Shown one piece after another: positions 28,477 to 37,639 of a stretch of 64,000 nt of DNA. The stretch lies in the NCBI RefSeq assembly GCF_021353265.1, contig NZ_JAJTWU010000007.1:62001-126000 (forward strand). Reading direction: 5' to 3'. How positions within the stretch are numbered: position 1 is the first letter of the stretch; every line of letters begins with the position of its first letter. Source of the DNA: Pelomonas cellulosilytica (GTDB lineage: Bacteria; Pseudomonadota; Gammaproteobacteria; Burkholderiales; Burkholderiaceae_C). The translations under genes were made by a program, and so were the position numbers. The notes under the pieces are model-generated. The model was given only the letters and a program-made list of their open reading frames with translations, made no database searches and was not told the origin of the DNA.

Positions 28477-28671
28477 ATGTCCGAAGTCCTAGAAATCACA
28501 GATCAAGCCGCTGCCGACAAGAAGGCCGCGCACGAGATCAACAAGCTGTCCAAGCGCCTGCATCGCCAGGTGGGCCAGGCCATCACCGACTTCAACATGA
28601 TCGAGGACGGCGACAAGGTCATGGTCTGCCTGTCCGGCGGCAAAGTTATTGGAACAGCCGCATTTTTGTAA
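28477..28671 (+). pseudogene. ttcA: tRNA 2-thiocytidine synthetase TtcA, N-terminal fragment cut by the island
   Basis: The start [10 protein letters not shown] and the helix [20 protein letters not shown] are typical of TtcA, which thiolates cytidine-32 in tRNA. The frame runs into the PP-loop motif as VMVCLSGGK. Where the ATP-binding DS of SGGKDS should follow, it switches to VIGTAAFL and a stop. The break is at about 28,642-28,646. Only about 57 native residues of roughly 300 remain, so the fragment is inactive. The missing part should lie at the far end of the inserted element. Confidence 0.88.
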
Positions 28672-29298
28672 GCTTGATGCCCAAGAATGCTGTTGACGTG
28701 CCAACGAAGTAGTGGAAAGTGAACCGCACGAGGCCAGACAAGCAAAGACGAGTCGGCGACGGGACGTCGTACGACTTCACCACAGAGAGCAATTACTTCT
28801 ACGCGTTATGCGGAGTGCGCTCTTCTCTGTGTATTTAAGCGCTTCCAATTGCATGTTGCTTGCGTCGAACTGAGAATCTGCCGACCTGCAATCTGACAGT
28901 CGCAGCACCTCGAGCACTGCGCGAATCGCGCCACCGCTCACTTCCATCTGGTTGGGAGCGACTTGCACTGCGCGCTGTCAACGGAGATCGTTGGCATGAA
29001 CATTTCATCATCAGAGCACGCGGAGATCGCTGAATCCCATGTTCAGCGCTGGCGCAATCTTCTGAAGAAGCTTCCGCCCAATCCTGGCAACGCCCATCTT
29101 ACACGCCGCGGACGATGCAGCCCCACGCAGCGTCCAAGGGCGCGCCCACAGAGTAGAAAGGAAGGACGGTGCGTGCAGTGTCACCTCGTCTCATCTGCGG
29201 AGCCAAACGACGTATCGCGAGGCCTGAGAGAAGAGCGCTCGCAATGACCTCAGCCTTGCCTTATCGGCAGCCGAACTCGCCGCATTGAAGCGTTTGCG
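28672..29298. other. Left end of the island, non-coding
   Basis: About 630 bp without a convincing gene; a 94-codon open frame at 28,963 has no coding character. The region is AT-richer than the flank and carries a perfect 10-bp palindrome GTCGTACGAC at 28,766-28,775. It probably contains the attachment site, recombinase binding sites and the promoter of the recombinase operon. Confidence 0.5.
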
Positions 29299-30600
29299 AT
29301 GACCGCCACGTTGCCTCGTCATCAGCCGAGCGTTCGGGTTGTGCTGGATCAATTGGGTCGCGGCAGCCGCACTCGTGCAGTCCGCCGGCTTTTTCCGATG
29401 GATCCCGAAAGCGGCTGCTTCAATGAGCTGCAAACCGCATATCTCGATCACGAACATGGGCTATGTTCGTACAACGCTCAGGTCGCCGTCTTAGACGATC
29501 TCCGGTTTCTCGATCGATGGTGCAAGATGAAGCGGCAGCGGGACGAGAACTGGGTGCCTCCTGAGCACCGAGCTGCTGCGGACAAGGCACCACTCACGCA
29601 GCGTGAGGTCGAAGACTTCGGTCGATGGTGTCAGCGAAATGCTAGGAGCATCGAGAAGGAGATTGAGGCGGCCAAATCAAATGTGAGTTACCTCCCATCT
29701 GACGACGTGGTGGGAACTCCGTACCGGAATCGGCGGCTCAGAAACGCTTCGAAGTATCTTCAGTGGCTCACCACGTCACTGGCGACTGGAGATGAAGATG
29801 ACGTTCAGGAGGTGGCGCTTACAGAGGTTCGCAAGCGCAAGATCGAGAGCTGGTTTGAGAAGCAGCTCCTTGCAGAGCCCAAGGCTTCGGATCCTGCGTC
29901 ACTTCGTCCTGAAGAAGCTGATGCGTTTCATCAGGTCATGCATGACGAGAATCTCTTCTCCAACGACGCCACACGCAGTCGAGACAACCTGATCCTTCAG
30001 TTGCTGGATCAAGGCCTCAGGGCCGGCGAAGTACTGAAGCTTCGTGTGTCGGACGTGAATGACGCGTACCAGCTAGACCGAGGTCGCTCCCGCGCAATCG
30101 TCACCGTCGTCAGACGGGCCAACGACATTGACGATGAGCGCGTCATTGAGCCTGCAGTCAAGACGAACCCTGGGATGCTCCCCATACCCAGCCGGTTGGC
30201 TTCCGCGTTGATCCGCTACGTATTGGACGAGCGGCGGGCAGCAATTGACTCGAGGCCTGATGGCCTCGAGACCCCCTACTTGTTTGTAAACCAGCAAGGC
30301 CGGTTCATTGGCCGGCCGCTTGGTCAGCGAAATCTCAACCGGATAGTGGCAAAGCTGAAGGGGCGCTTCGGTCTGCCGGAGAGTTTCGTGCCGTGCACGT
30401 TGAGACATACGCACATGACTGAACTGTATGACTCGCTTCTTGCCAAGGGACTGAAAGGCAAGGAGATTCAGGAGCGCATGGTGCCGCGCGGCAGATGGGC
30501 GCCGAACTCAAATATGCCTTCGCACTACGCTGCACGGTCGTTGATGCGAGAGGCGGCCGAGTACGTCGAGGAGCGTGACCGCAAGCTTAAACATGCCTGA
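29299..30600 (+). CDS. Tyrosine recombinase 1 of the island trio
   Basis: A 433-residue tyrosine recombinase, clearly catalytic. Arg I is in DQGLRAGEVLKLRVSDV (about 241), the R/H pair is in CTLRHTHMTEL, and the probable nucleophile Tyr is in SHYAARSL. The N-terminal part would be the core-binding domain. The ATG is at 29299. The downstream recombinase gene begins inside its last codons, so the trio is translationally coupled. Such enzymes cut and join DNA at the attachment sites. Confidence 0.88.
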   Translation: MTATLPRHQPSVRVVLDQLGRGSRTRAVRRLFPMDPESGCFNELQTAYLDHEHGLCSYNAQVAVLDDLRFLDRWCKMKRQRDENWVPPEHRAAADKAPLTQREVEDFGRWCQRNARSIEKEIEAAKSNVSYLPSDDVVGTPYRNRRLRNASKYLQWLTTSLATGDEDDVQEVALTEVRKRKIESWFEKQLLAEPKASDPASLRPEEADAFHQVMHDENLFSNDATRSRDNLILQLLDQGLRAGEVLKLRVSDVNDAYQLDRGRSRAIVTVVRRANDIDDERVIEPAVKTNPGMLPIPSRLASALIRYVLDERRAAIDSRPDGLETPYLFVNQQGRFIGRPLGQRNLNRIVAKLKGRFGLPESFVPCTLRHTHMTELYDSLLAKGLKGKEIQERMVPRGRWAPNSNMPSHYAARSLMREAAEYVEERDRKLKHA

Positions 30601-32113
30601 CTTTCCTGGCTTCGACGCCCCCATCGACCGAAGGACGTGGATGGAGGTCGTTCAGATCCCTGAGCGAATCTACTCCGTCGACGGTCGGTGCTTTGTCACG
30701 GTCAACCTCGATGAAATGCATGTCCCATCGGACAACAGGGGAAGGACGGCATTCCGTTTCAAAAGGAAGCTAGCGGCTCTCTCGCCGATGACTCTCGCCA
30801 CCGCGAGCTATGCGCTCCTCGCGGCGTTGGACGGCAAGCGAAAGACTTCGACCGTTGATAAGTGGCTTGAAGAGCTAGGCCTTTTCACTCGAACGGTATC
30901 CGAGGCGCTGAACGGCCAGAAGATCAAGACGATCACACTCAAGATGTACCTCTGGTACTCCAAGCAGAAGTCTGCATCGCAGGAGAAGATCCTCCGAGGT
31001 GCCCTACTGCGTTGGATGAAAGAACTAGGACCGGGGATTCACCCGGACTTGAGCGATCACCTCTCGTCAACATCGCCGCGCAAGCCTCGCGGGATGATTG
31101 AGGTGCAGAACGCAGTACCGAGCGAGCGCCCTTTGTCCACCGCACAAGTGCATGGACTCTTGGAGAACGTCGAGGATCTCTATACGTCGGGCCGCTTTAG
31201 CCCCCAGGACCATTTGCTCTGGCGTCTGATGATTTCCGAAGCATTGAGGCCTGCGCAGATGGGTCAGCTTCAGTTCAAAGACGTTGAGGTCTTGAGAGAC
31301 AGCGATGGTCGCCTTGTTCATGTACGCCTGCACGTGCCCATGGTTAAGCAGTCTGGCGTTCCTGCGCGCAACTACATGCGGTGGACTCGGATGTCACCCG
31401 GGGTGTCGCAGGCCCTCGTCGATCACCTTGAGTACGTCGAGAAGGTTCACGGCGGAAAGGTGCCTGGGACCTGGTCTCTGTTCTGTGTCCGTAGAACCAG
31501 TGGAGCACTCTTCACCGAGAAGAGCAGCATTCAGATTCCAAGCTTGATCATCCGCACTCGTCGCCCACTGAGCGCCATGACCGGCGAGCTCGAAGCGACC
31601 GAAATATTTAGCAGACGCCTGAAGCACACGAAGCTGACCGACCTTGCTGTCGCTGGGGCTCCGTTAGAAGTTCTTGCACGAGCCGGCTATCAGACGTCGA
31701 CGGTCTCATTGGTACGGTATGTCAATCTGACAGAGGAAGCCTTTGCCGAGTACGAGACGCGCCTTGAGCCAGTGCACGAGGAGATTGAAAAAGCCTTCCG
31801 CGGGAAGGTCGTCGATCGATCTGAAGCGACCTACCAGGACCCTGAGCATCGGATCGCCGCCCCATCCATGGAAGACGACGTCGGCTCATGCGGCAGCACC
31901 CCCTGCGAAGCGCTGTTTTGCCTTGGATGCTATGGGTGCCGAAAGTTCGAGGCGTTTTCTGATGGTCCCCATGAGATCGTCGAAGCGATGCTGGTCGAAG
32001 AACAGGAACGAGCCATTAAGGCCGGGATGCCCGCGGAGACTGTGAAGCTCCGCGCTGGGATCCTCGCAGCAGTCCGCAACGTTATTCGGATCATCAAGGC
32101 CGCAGATGCGTGA
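30593..32113 (+). CDS. Tyrosine recombinase-like protein 2 of the island trio
   Basis: A 506-residue protein. The integrase-like core has Arg I in SEALRPAQMGQLQFKDV (about 219), a box-II-like RRLKHTKLTDLA, and a downstream Tyr-rich segment VRYVNLTEEAFAEYE. A C-terminal Cys cluster (CGSTPCEALFCLGCYGC) looks like a zinc-binding extension. The ATG at 30593 overlaps the end of recombinase 1; a GTG at 30575 is possible. It resembles the middle gene of three-recombinase elements. Activity is inferred. Confidence 0.8.
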   Translation: MPDFPGFDAPIDRRTWMEVVQIPERIYSVDGRCFVTVNLDEMHVPSDNRGRTAFRFKRKLAALSPMTLATASYALLAALDGKRKTSTVDKWLEELGLFTRTVSEALNGQKIKTITLKMYLWYSKQKSASQEKILRGALLRWMKELGPGIHPDLSDHLSSTSPRKPRGMIEVQNAVPSERPLSTAQVHGLLENVEDLYTSGRFSPQDHLLWRLMISEALRPAQMGQLQFKDVEVLRDSDGRLVHVRLHVPMVKQSGVPARNYMRWTRMSPGVSQALVDHLEYVEKVHGGKVPGTWSLFCVRRTSGALFTEKSSIQIPSLIIRTRRPLSAMTGELEATEIFSRRLKHTKLTDLAVAGAPLEVLARAGYQTSTVSLVRYVNLTEEAFAEYETRLEPVHEEIEKAFRGKVVDRSEATYQDPEHRIAAPSMEDDVGSCGSTPCEALFCLGCYGCRKFEAFSDGPHEIVEAMLVEEQERAIKAGMPAETVKLRAGILAAVRNVIRIIKAADA

Positions 32114-34523
32114 GTACTTGTCGTTCGACTTCGAATCCCATGCGCTAACGACAAAGCAGCGAATCGACGATTTCATCGAGTGGGCCGAGCCAGGCGGCAC
32201 CGCAGGGTTCGAGTCGCATCGACCGAAGTACGACCGCAAGGATCCATTCTTCGCCTACAGCGATGCTCTACTGCCGCACAGCCACAAGAACACCCGATCA
32301 TGGTTCGTGAGGCAGGAGTATCTGCAGAACGCGTCGGCCGGCCAGTACTTCTCAAGGGCAAGAGGCGACACCGAGCCAGAGATCAAGAATCCACTGGCGC
32401 TCATCAGACCAGGTAGGTTCTTGTCATTCGCCAAGGCCTACCTGAACGTGTACTGCGTCATCCGGCGTCTTGACAGCATTCCAAAGTCCTCCGTCAGAGC
32501 ACTGATCTTTCTTGAGAAAGCCTTGCGCGGTCTTAATGGCGGCGACAACGATCCATCGAATCTTTCGCATGTTGCCTTCCATCGCGCAGCGCTCGCGCTG
32601 CAGAGGTCGAAAGGCTCGCGCACCGTCGCCTTTGACGCAGGCAAGGCGCTCGAGCACATGGCTCTTCTGTTGCAGGCCGGCGGGCGCTTCAAAGGGGACC
32701 AAAAACACAAGAAGTATCCCGGCTTCAAACTGCTAGGCACGCCCTTCGCGTTTCGGTCTGCTATCAAGTCCCCACCGAGGTTTGGCAAGAAGCGACAAAC
32801 CGAGGCGCCCCCCGAAGACAAGGGGCATCTCACGAGCGAGGAAGTTGCCGCAATCGGGCTGGCCTATCGACGAGCCCGTGAGGAGTTCGGGCCTGACGGC
32901 ATGCCCACGTACTACGCCGGGCTGATGGGGCTTTCCCTGACGACGGCGTCGATGCGCCCGTCGGATCTCCAGGCCCTGCGACACGACGCTCTGTATCCGA
33001 ATAACGGTCGCTATCGACTGCGCGTACCGCGGCCCAAGATTTCAATTGAGCAGGACGTTCCTGTCAGCAAGAAGCTTGGCCCACTGGCAGCAGAGATCTT
33101 CGATGTGGTCCGAAGCTACACCAGCGACGCCCGAGCCGCCTTCAAGTTCTACATCAGTCAGGCCCCCAACGACATACAGGACGTTCACACGCTGTTCATT
33201 CCCGATCGCATCAAGCCGCTGCTTAAAAGCGAGTACCTCAACAAGGAGCAGATGCACGAGATCATCAACCCCGATGCGACCAGCAGGTCAACGTTCCCCC
33301 AACGACTAAACGGAAAGGTTCCCGTCACATTTTTTGTCGAGAAGCCAGGTGACATTTTCGGCAAGCCCGGCAAGACAACCATGGTCCGAATTCGCGATCT
33401 CATCGAGGCTTGCGATGGACTTCCTGTCGATATCAAAGTTCCGGTTGGGGCCCGACGCGATCAGTTCGTCCACAATCAGGCCGCGAGAAGGCTTATCGGA
33501 GCCAACGCGAAAAGCGCAGCGGTCCAACAAGCGCTTCGCAAAGTCTTCTCAGGTCCAAAAGCGAGAAGGTGCCGGTCGTACATCTCGCGCGATGACTTGC
33601 TTGCACATCTTCTCGCCGAGTTCAAGCGCTCCGAGTTTCCGCACTGGCCGTACACCACGAACGAGAAGTCCGTGCGGCTGGATGCAGCATTGGCGGTCCA
33701 TTTCCGTGCAGAGCAGAGCCCGCACTTGGCTCGTGGGGCGAGCAAGGGGACGTGGTGGCTACCAACCCTGCTGTCTATCCAGGTTCTCAATGCCTGGGTC
33801 GCTGGGAACAGCGCCAACGCACCCGTCCTGTTCAGCCTCCTTGAGATCCGTCACGGGGATGGATCTTTTCCTTCGGTGTCGGTCCAGCGTAGCCGTCGAT
33901 ATCACCATACGGCTGCCTTAATCGCTGGCGTAAGCCCACTGTTTGCCAACCAGCTCGCCGGCAGAGAGTCCGGCTGGGCAGGCGAGAGCTACGACTATCG
34001 AACACCCAGCCAGATCGTCAAAGAATCCATCGATACGTACGACCCCGATCAAGACTCTGACTTCATCGGCCCCATCGCTGACCAGGCGCCATCACCGGCA
34101 CGTGTGTTGGAACGGAAGATTTTTCTGGCCGAGAATGCCGCGCCGAAGCAGTTCACGGAGATTGGCGGTTGCCGCTCGGACCTGGCCTTAGATCCCTGCG
34201 AGATGTTCGGGGACTGCATGCGGTGCGGCCAGCATCTTTGGAGAAAAGGTGATCAGCGCCGACTTCCCCGAATCAACGACATGCGTGATGAGGCGACTCG
34301 CATCATCCAGATCGCTGGCAAGAAGCTGCGCAAGAACCCACGACTGCTGTCCATTGAAAAGCATCTCCGGCAGAAGATGGAGATTCTTGATCGGTGCGAC
34401 TTCATCCTTGGCGTCGAAGCGGATCCCGCCGTGAAACTTGGAACCATTGTGACCTTTAGTCCAGCACCGACGGCACTCTCAAGTACGGAGCTTCGTTCAC
34501 GCCTCAGAAAGTTCGGTGTCTAG
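32106..34523 (+). CDS. Large integrase-like protein 3 of the island trio
   Basis: An 805-residue protein starting inside the last codons of recombinase 2. An Arg-I-like element is TASMRPSDLQALRHDAL (about 284). A degenerate C-terminal catalytic region may be RSRRYHHTAALIAG with ANQLAGRESGWAG. A Cys cluster follows (CEMFGDCMRCG, about 700). The N-terminal 240 residues match nothing I recognise. The size and position correspond to the large third partner of trio elements (TnpB-like in Tn554, or GmtZ-like in Gamma-Mobile-Trio islands). The parallel is by layout only. Confidence 0.7.
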   Translation: MREYLSFDFESHALTTKQRIDDFIEWAEPGGTAGFESHRPKYDRKDPFFAYSDALLPHSHKNTRSWFVRQEYLQNASAGQYFSRARGDTEPEIKNPLALIRPGRFLSFAKAYLNVYCVIRRLDSIPKSSVRALIFLEKALRGLNGGDNDPSNLSHVAFHRAALALQRSKGSRTVAFDAGKALEHMALLLQAGGRFKGDQKHKKYPGFKLLGTPFAFRSAIKSPPRFGKKRQTEAPPEDKGHLTSEEVAAIGLAYRRAREEFGPDGMPTYYAGLMGLSLTTASMRPSDLQALRHDALYPNNGRYRLRVPRPKISIEQDVPVSKKLGPLAAEIFDVVRSYTSDARAAFKFYISQAPNDIQDVHTLFIPDRIKPLLKSEYLNKEQMHEIINPDATSRSTFPQRLNGKVPVTFFVEKPGDIFGKPGKTTMVRIRDLIEACDGLPVDIKVPVGARRDQFVHNQAARRLIGANAKSAAVQQALRKVFSGPKARRCRSYISRDDLLAHLLAEFKRSEFPHWPYTTNEKSVRLDAALAVHFRAEQSPHLARGASKGTWWLPTLLSIQVLNAWVAGNSANAPVLFSLLEIRHGDGSFPSVSVQRSRRYHHTAALIAGVSPLFANQLAGRESGWAGESYDYRTPSQIVKESIDTYDPDQDSDFIGPIADQAPSPARVLERKIFLAENAAPKQFTEIGGCRSDLALDPCEMFGDCMRCGQHLWRKGDQRRLPRINDMRDEATRIIQIAGKKLRKNPRLLSIEKHLRQKMEILDRCDFILGVEADPAVKLGTIVTFSPAPTALSSTELRSRLRKFGV

Positions 34524-34552
34524 ATGGCAATCACAGTAGGAATGAAGTAGCC

Positions 34553-34993
34553 ATGCGCAAGATGACAGAGGCCGATGTCAAGCACATCGTGCAGTTGCTG
34601 AAGAAGTGGAAGCGTCGACCTTTGTTCTGGAGCCATGTGCAGCAGCAGATCTCAATCGACCTACTCGCCGGCGAGAAGTCGTGGTCAAGGCAATCACTCG
34701 TCGGCAACCACGATATCAACGATGCGTGGACCAAGGCCCATGCACGCTTTGTGGCTCCGGACTCCGCTGGTGGGAGTCGCGATCATGATCCAGAGGAATC
34801 GGAAGTCGAGCGCCTGCAGGCGGCATTCGACGAGCTAAAGAGCAAGTACGACAAGCTCCTCGTCAGGCACAGGCAACTTGCCTACAACGCCTCGATGCTG
34901 CCCGGCGGTACAAAGCTGCTATTGGATCCGCTGCCTGACAACACCCCCTCTCAGCGAAGATCAAGCGGATCCAAGGGTTCAAAGCGCAGTTGA
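34553..34993 (+). CDS. Small coiled-coil partner protein of the recombinase trio
   Basis: A 146-residue basic protein 29 bp after recombinase 3. The N terminus (MTEADVKHIVQLLKKWKRR) is helical. A coiled coil at about 80-115 (EVERLQAAFDELKSKYDKLL) precedes a Ser/Lys/Arg-rich tail. Small proteins of this size accompany recombinase trios (TnpC in Tn554, GmtX in GMT islands) and assist or orient recombination. Assignment rests on position and size. Confidence 0.65.
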   Translation: MRKMTEADVKHIVQLLKKWKRRPLFWSHVQQQISIDLLAGEKSWSRQSLVGNHDINDAWTKAHARFVAPDSAGGSRDHDPEESEVERLQAAFDELKSKYDKLLVRHRQLAYNASMLPGGTKLLLDPLPDNTPSQRRSSGSKGSKRS

Positions 34994-35119
34994 AGGATGT
35001 GCGGTCATACGGCCACGACGACATCGAAGTCATTGGTGTCACCGACCGCCGTAATGGAGCCACCGATGTTGGGCATATTGGAGCCAGGAGCAGGTGGGTA
35101 AAACGCGCGTCCCGAGAGG

Positions 35120-35340
35120 CTACGCCGGGGTGCATTCAGAGGGCTTTTGCGAGGCCGATTTCGCGACCTGGGCGATCTGTTTCGGGGCCCGGTACGACTG
35201 CGAGTCCTGCACCAGGCAGTAGGCGTTGTGGCGCAGCCGGTCCAGGCTCGCGCTGGCCAGCAGCCGGTTGGCCCGGGAGGCTTGGTCCCACTCGGTGAAG
35301 TCCAGTTTGCTGGTGACGATGGTGGCGGCTGCTGGCCAGC
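35120..35340 (-). pseudogene. IS21-family IstB ATPase, C-terminal remnant
   Basis: The minus-strand frame reads IVTSKLDFTEWDQASRANRL then LDRLRHNAYCLVQDSQSYRA and a stop at 35,120-35,122. This is the end of an IstB-type helper ATPase. The frame is closed upstream of about 35,345, so only about 70 residues remain. It shows that an older IS21-type element was lost here. Confidence 0.6.
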
Positions 35341-35354
35341 GTCATCACGAACGC

Positions 35355-35573
35355 TCAGGTGCTACGAGGCTGGCCGTCGGGGTTGACGCGCGAGGGCCGG
35401 CACGCGCGTAGCGCGACGCGGTACTCGTTCAGTGCCGCCGTCAGAAGGTCGTATGCCCGGTCCGCGTTGAGGTGCGGCACCCGGTCGTCACGCGACATGT
35501 CGATCGGCATGCCTCGAAGGATCAACCCGTTGCCCAGCTCGTCGAAGATCTGCGCGAGGCTGGAGTTCAGCAC
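35355..35573 (-). CDS. Hypothetical short ORF
   Basis: A 72-residue frame with plausible protein composition (LAQIFDELGNGLILRGMPID, ADRAYDLLTAALNEYRVALR). The same frame stays open upstream to about 35,640, so this may be the tail of a degraded gene rather than a complete one. I recognise no family. It lies between the IstB remnant and an HTH gene. The rest of 34,994-35,920 shows no other gene. Confidence 0.3.
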   Translation of the reverse strand: MLNSSLAQIFDELGNGLILRGMPIDMSRDDRVPHLNADRAYDLLTAALNEYRVALRACRPSRVNPDGQPRST

Positions 35574-35920
35574 CTGGCGGTCCCGGCTGCGGTAAAACGC
35601 GATGCCGACCGCGCAGGAAGTGGGGCGATGCTCGTTGCCTGCTGCACTGCACCTAGCGTTCGTGCTGCAGCTGCGGAGCCGGCCGCTGGCGGTCTCCTGA
35701 CAGCGCCCTCCTCTCCTGCGGGCTCAGCGGCCTGCCGCCGCTCCCGTCCATCGACGACGGCGAAAGGGGCAAGGGATGTCAATCGCGACGCGCGTGCTCT
35801 CGTTGCGGCGCACCAGCCGCCCCCCATTCGCGGTGTCGCCCGGGTAGTCAGTTTGATGGCGTTTTCCCATATTTTGGCATCTCTCTGATCCTGCTGGGTT
35901 GCATAGGCAACTGCTGCTGG

Positions 35921-36214
35921 ATGAGAAGCCCGCTTCACAACGAGAAATACGCTTTCCTGCTGGAAGAACTCCAGGAGCTGAGGAGGCGCAAAGGCTGGAA
36001 TCAGCGAGAGTTGGCGGCCGAGCTCGGCATTGGGCAGGACCTGGTGAGCCGCGCCGAGTCGGGGAAGCGGCGCCTGGATGTGTTTGAACTGGCACTGTGG
36101 TGCCAAGCCTGCGGCACGACGATGGAAAAATTCGTGAAGCGCCTGGACAAGCGCATCCGTAGCAATCAACTGCCAGGCCTGTTGCGGCCTGACGACGCCG
36201 AAGACGGCCACTGA
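35921..36214 (+). CDS. XRE-family HTH regulator A
   Basis: A 97-residue DNA-binding protein. The Cro/C1-type HTH is LQELRRRKGWNQRELAAELG with QDLVSRAESGKRRLDVFELA. A short C-terminal tail follows. It is convergent with the second XRE gene. The target is not evident; it may control island genes. Confidence 0.82.
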   Translation: MRSPLHNEKYAFLLEELQELRRRKGWNQRELAAELGIGQDLVSRAESGKRRLDVFELALWCQACGTTMEKFVKRLDKRIRSNQLPGLLRPDDAEDGH

Positions 36215-36334
36215 CCTGGCGGCGGCGCCTCCCCTCGCCGAGCCGTAGGCGAGGCTTCATCGTGGGCGACTTCGTTCAGTGTCTCAAGTCTCCAGCCGGG
36301 GTTGCGATGGCGTTCTTCAGCCGTCCTCTAGGAA

Positions 36335-36712
36335 TCAGCCCTTCGTGCCCTTGCGGATGCGGTCCGGCACCGGAGTGGCTTGATCCCTCGGAATGGCTTG
36401 GATGAGCTGGTGCAAGGCGCCTCGCGGGCGCCGCTCGCGAGGCTTGACGCGCAGGCGCAGTTGCTCCACCTCCCGGAGGTCGGCATCGAGCTCCCTGACG
36501 AAGCGCAGGAACTTGTAGTCCAAGGCGTCGAGCCACTGGCGAAGTTCGATGATGTCAAGGGTGGTCTCGCCGCATTCGACGTAGCTCACCCATCCCTGGC
36601 TGCGGCCGAGCAGCTTGCCGAGGTCGGCCTGACGAAGCTGTCGGGACTCCCGCAACTGACGGAGCTTGTCCAGGTAGATCTTGTTGTGGCGGCTGTGCAG
36701 ACTTTTGAACAT
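36335..36712 (-). CDS. XRE-family HTH regulator B
   Basis: A 125-residue protein. The HTH covers about 14-65 (LRQLRESRQLRQADLGKLLG, SQGWVSYVECGETTLDIIEL). A Leu/Glu/Arg-rich helix and a basic tail follow. The ATG is at 36712. It is divergent from the next gene, and a palindrome lies 38-60 bp upstream of its start, consistent with autoregulation and control of the divergent gene. Confidence 0.82.
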   Translation of the reverse strand: MFKSLHSRHNKIYLDKLRQLRESRQLRQADLGKLLGRSQGWVSYVECGETTLDIIELRQWLDALDYKFLRFVRELDADLREVEQLRLRVKPRERRPRGALHQLIQAIPRDQATPVPDRIRKGTKG

Positions 36713-36749
36713 GGGGATCTCTCAGCTTCGCACCGTAGCTGACCCTTTG

Positions 36750-36772
36750 CCATATCAAGAATTTGGATATGG
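36750..36772. promoter_or_regulatory. Palindromic operator candidate between XRE regulator B and the divergent gene
   Basis: CCATATC and GATATGG are perfect 7-bp arms around a 9-base AT-rich centre. It is placed between two divergent starts, as expected for an autoregulating XRE repressor. Inference. Confidence 0.5.
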
Positions 36773-36846
36773 CGAGGCCGCCAGAACAATCCGCTGGAGT
36801 TCAACATCGAGCCCGTGATCCCATCAGCGTTCACGGCGACCACGAC

Positions 36847-37356
36847 ATGTTCGTTTCCCAGCCGGAATTCGAGTTTTCTTTTCCTCCCGAACTGGCCCAA
36901 CCCGGCAGCCAGCACTGGCGCGTCATCGAACTGACTCTGCACGTTCCTTGGTTTCTAGTGTCGGTGGAGAATGTTGACGCAGAACACCCGGGCTGCACCA
37001 TCACCCGCACGCTTTGCATTGCTTGGGATAGCGACCTAGTCGACCTGCTCAGCACGATAGAACCTCACCGGGTGAAGGGCATCGTCTGCATGATGCCGGG
37101 CTGGAAGTCGCCGACGAACCAATGGACCTCGCGAGAGATCCGCGAGGTGTGGCGGTGCAGGTCAGCCGGCGGCAACAGCGTCTTGCTGGCGGACACAGCC
37201 GGCGAGAAATTCGACTGCAGCGTCGTGCCGGACCACGAGCAGCCAATCGAGCAGGAGCTGATCCTGCGCGTTGAGCCGACGGCGCCGCGCCAGCGCCATC
37301 GCACCAAGCCCAACCGCCGGTTGCGCCGCGCCAATGCCCGGAAGGGCTGCATGTGA
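36847..37356 (+). CDS. Hypothetical protein divergent from XRE regulator B
   Basis: A 169-residue protein if started at the ATG at 36847 (MFVSQPEFEF). An upstream ATG at 36769 lies inside the operator palindrome and is less likely. The body is beta-rich (QHWRVIELTLHVPWFLVSVE) and the C-terminal 30 residues are strongly basic (RHRTKPNRRLRRANARKG), suggesting nucleic-acid contact. I recognise no family. Short genes follow on the same strand. Confidence 0.5.
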   Translation: MFVSQPEFEFSFPPELAQPGSQHWRVIELTLHVPWFLVSVENVDAEHPGCTITRTLCIAWDSDLVDLLSTIEPHRVKGIVCMMPGWKSPTNQWTSREIREVWRCRSAGGNSVLLADTAGEKFDCSVVPDHEQPIEQELILRVEPTAPRQRHRTKPNRRLRRANARKGCM

Positions 37357-37405
37357 ACGGGGCAGGCCCCTACTTCATGGGCATCACCTTCGGGCGGCGG
37401 CCATC

Positions 37406-37639
37406 GTGAAGGTACCCACACAAGCTAAGGCGACGCTTTTGCGCAAGCTAGGGCAGATGATCGAAGGCAGCGGCGGCTCTCGCGACGACGTGGCGCTGTC
37501 CGATTGGTTGGATGCCTGGTTTACTGAGCCGTTGCCCGAGCTCAATGGCGCGACACCGTCGGAGTTGCTGTTCACCGAGGACGGACTTGAACGGGTGGAA
37601 GTCCTTCTTGAGCGCATGAGCGGCGGTCTTTCTGCCTGA
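37406..37639 (+). CDS. Xre/MbcA/ParS-type antitoxin toxin-binding domain protein
   Basis: A 77-residue protein from a GTG start. The C-terminal half has the DUF2384 pattern: LSDWLDAWFTEPLPELNGAT, then PSELLFTEDGLERVEVLLER and a final MSGGLSA. In known systems this domain binds RES or COOH toxins. No RES toxin gene is next to it, so it may be an orphan antitoxin or regulator. The start is uncertain because the frame is open upstream to 37271. Confidence 0.55.
   Translation: MKVPTQAKATLLRKLGQMIEGSGGSRDDVALSDWLDAWFTEPLPELNGATPSELLFTEDGLERVEVLLERMSGGLSA

Noticed and set aside
28963-29247. 94-codon frame at the left end of the island
   Set aside because: No RBS, Arg/Ser-rich tail, no family; kept as non-coding.
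35567-36211. 214-codon minus-strand frame
   Set aside because: Overlaps the XRE regulator A gene on the opposite strand and has shadow composition.
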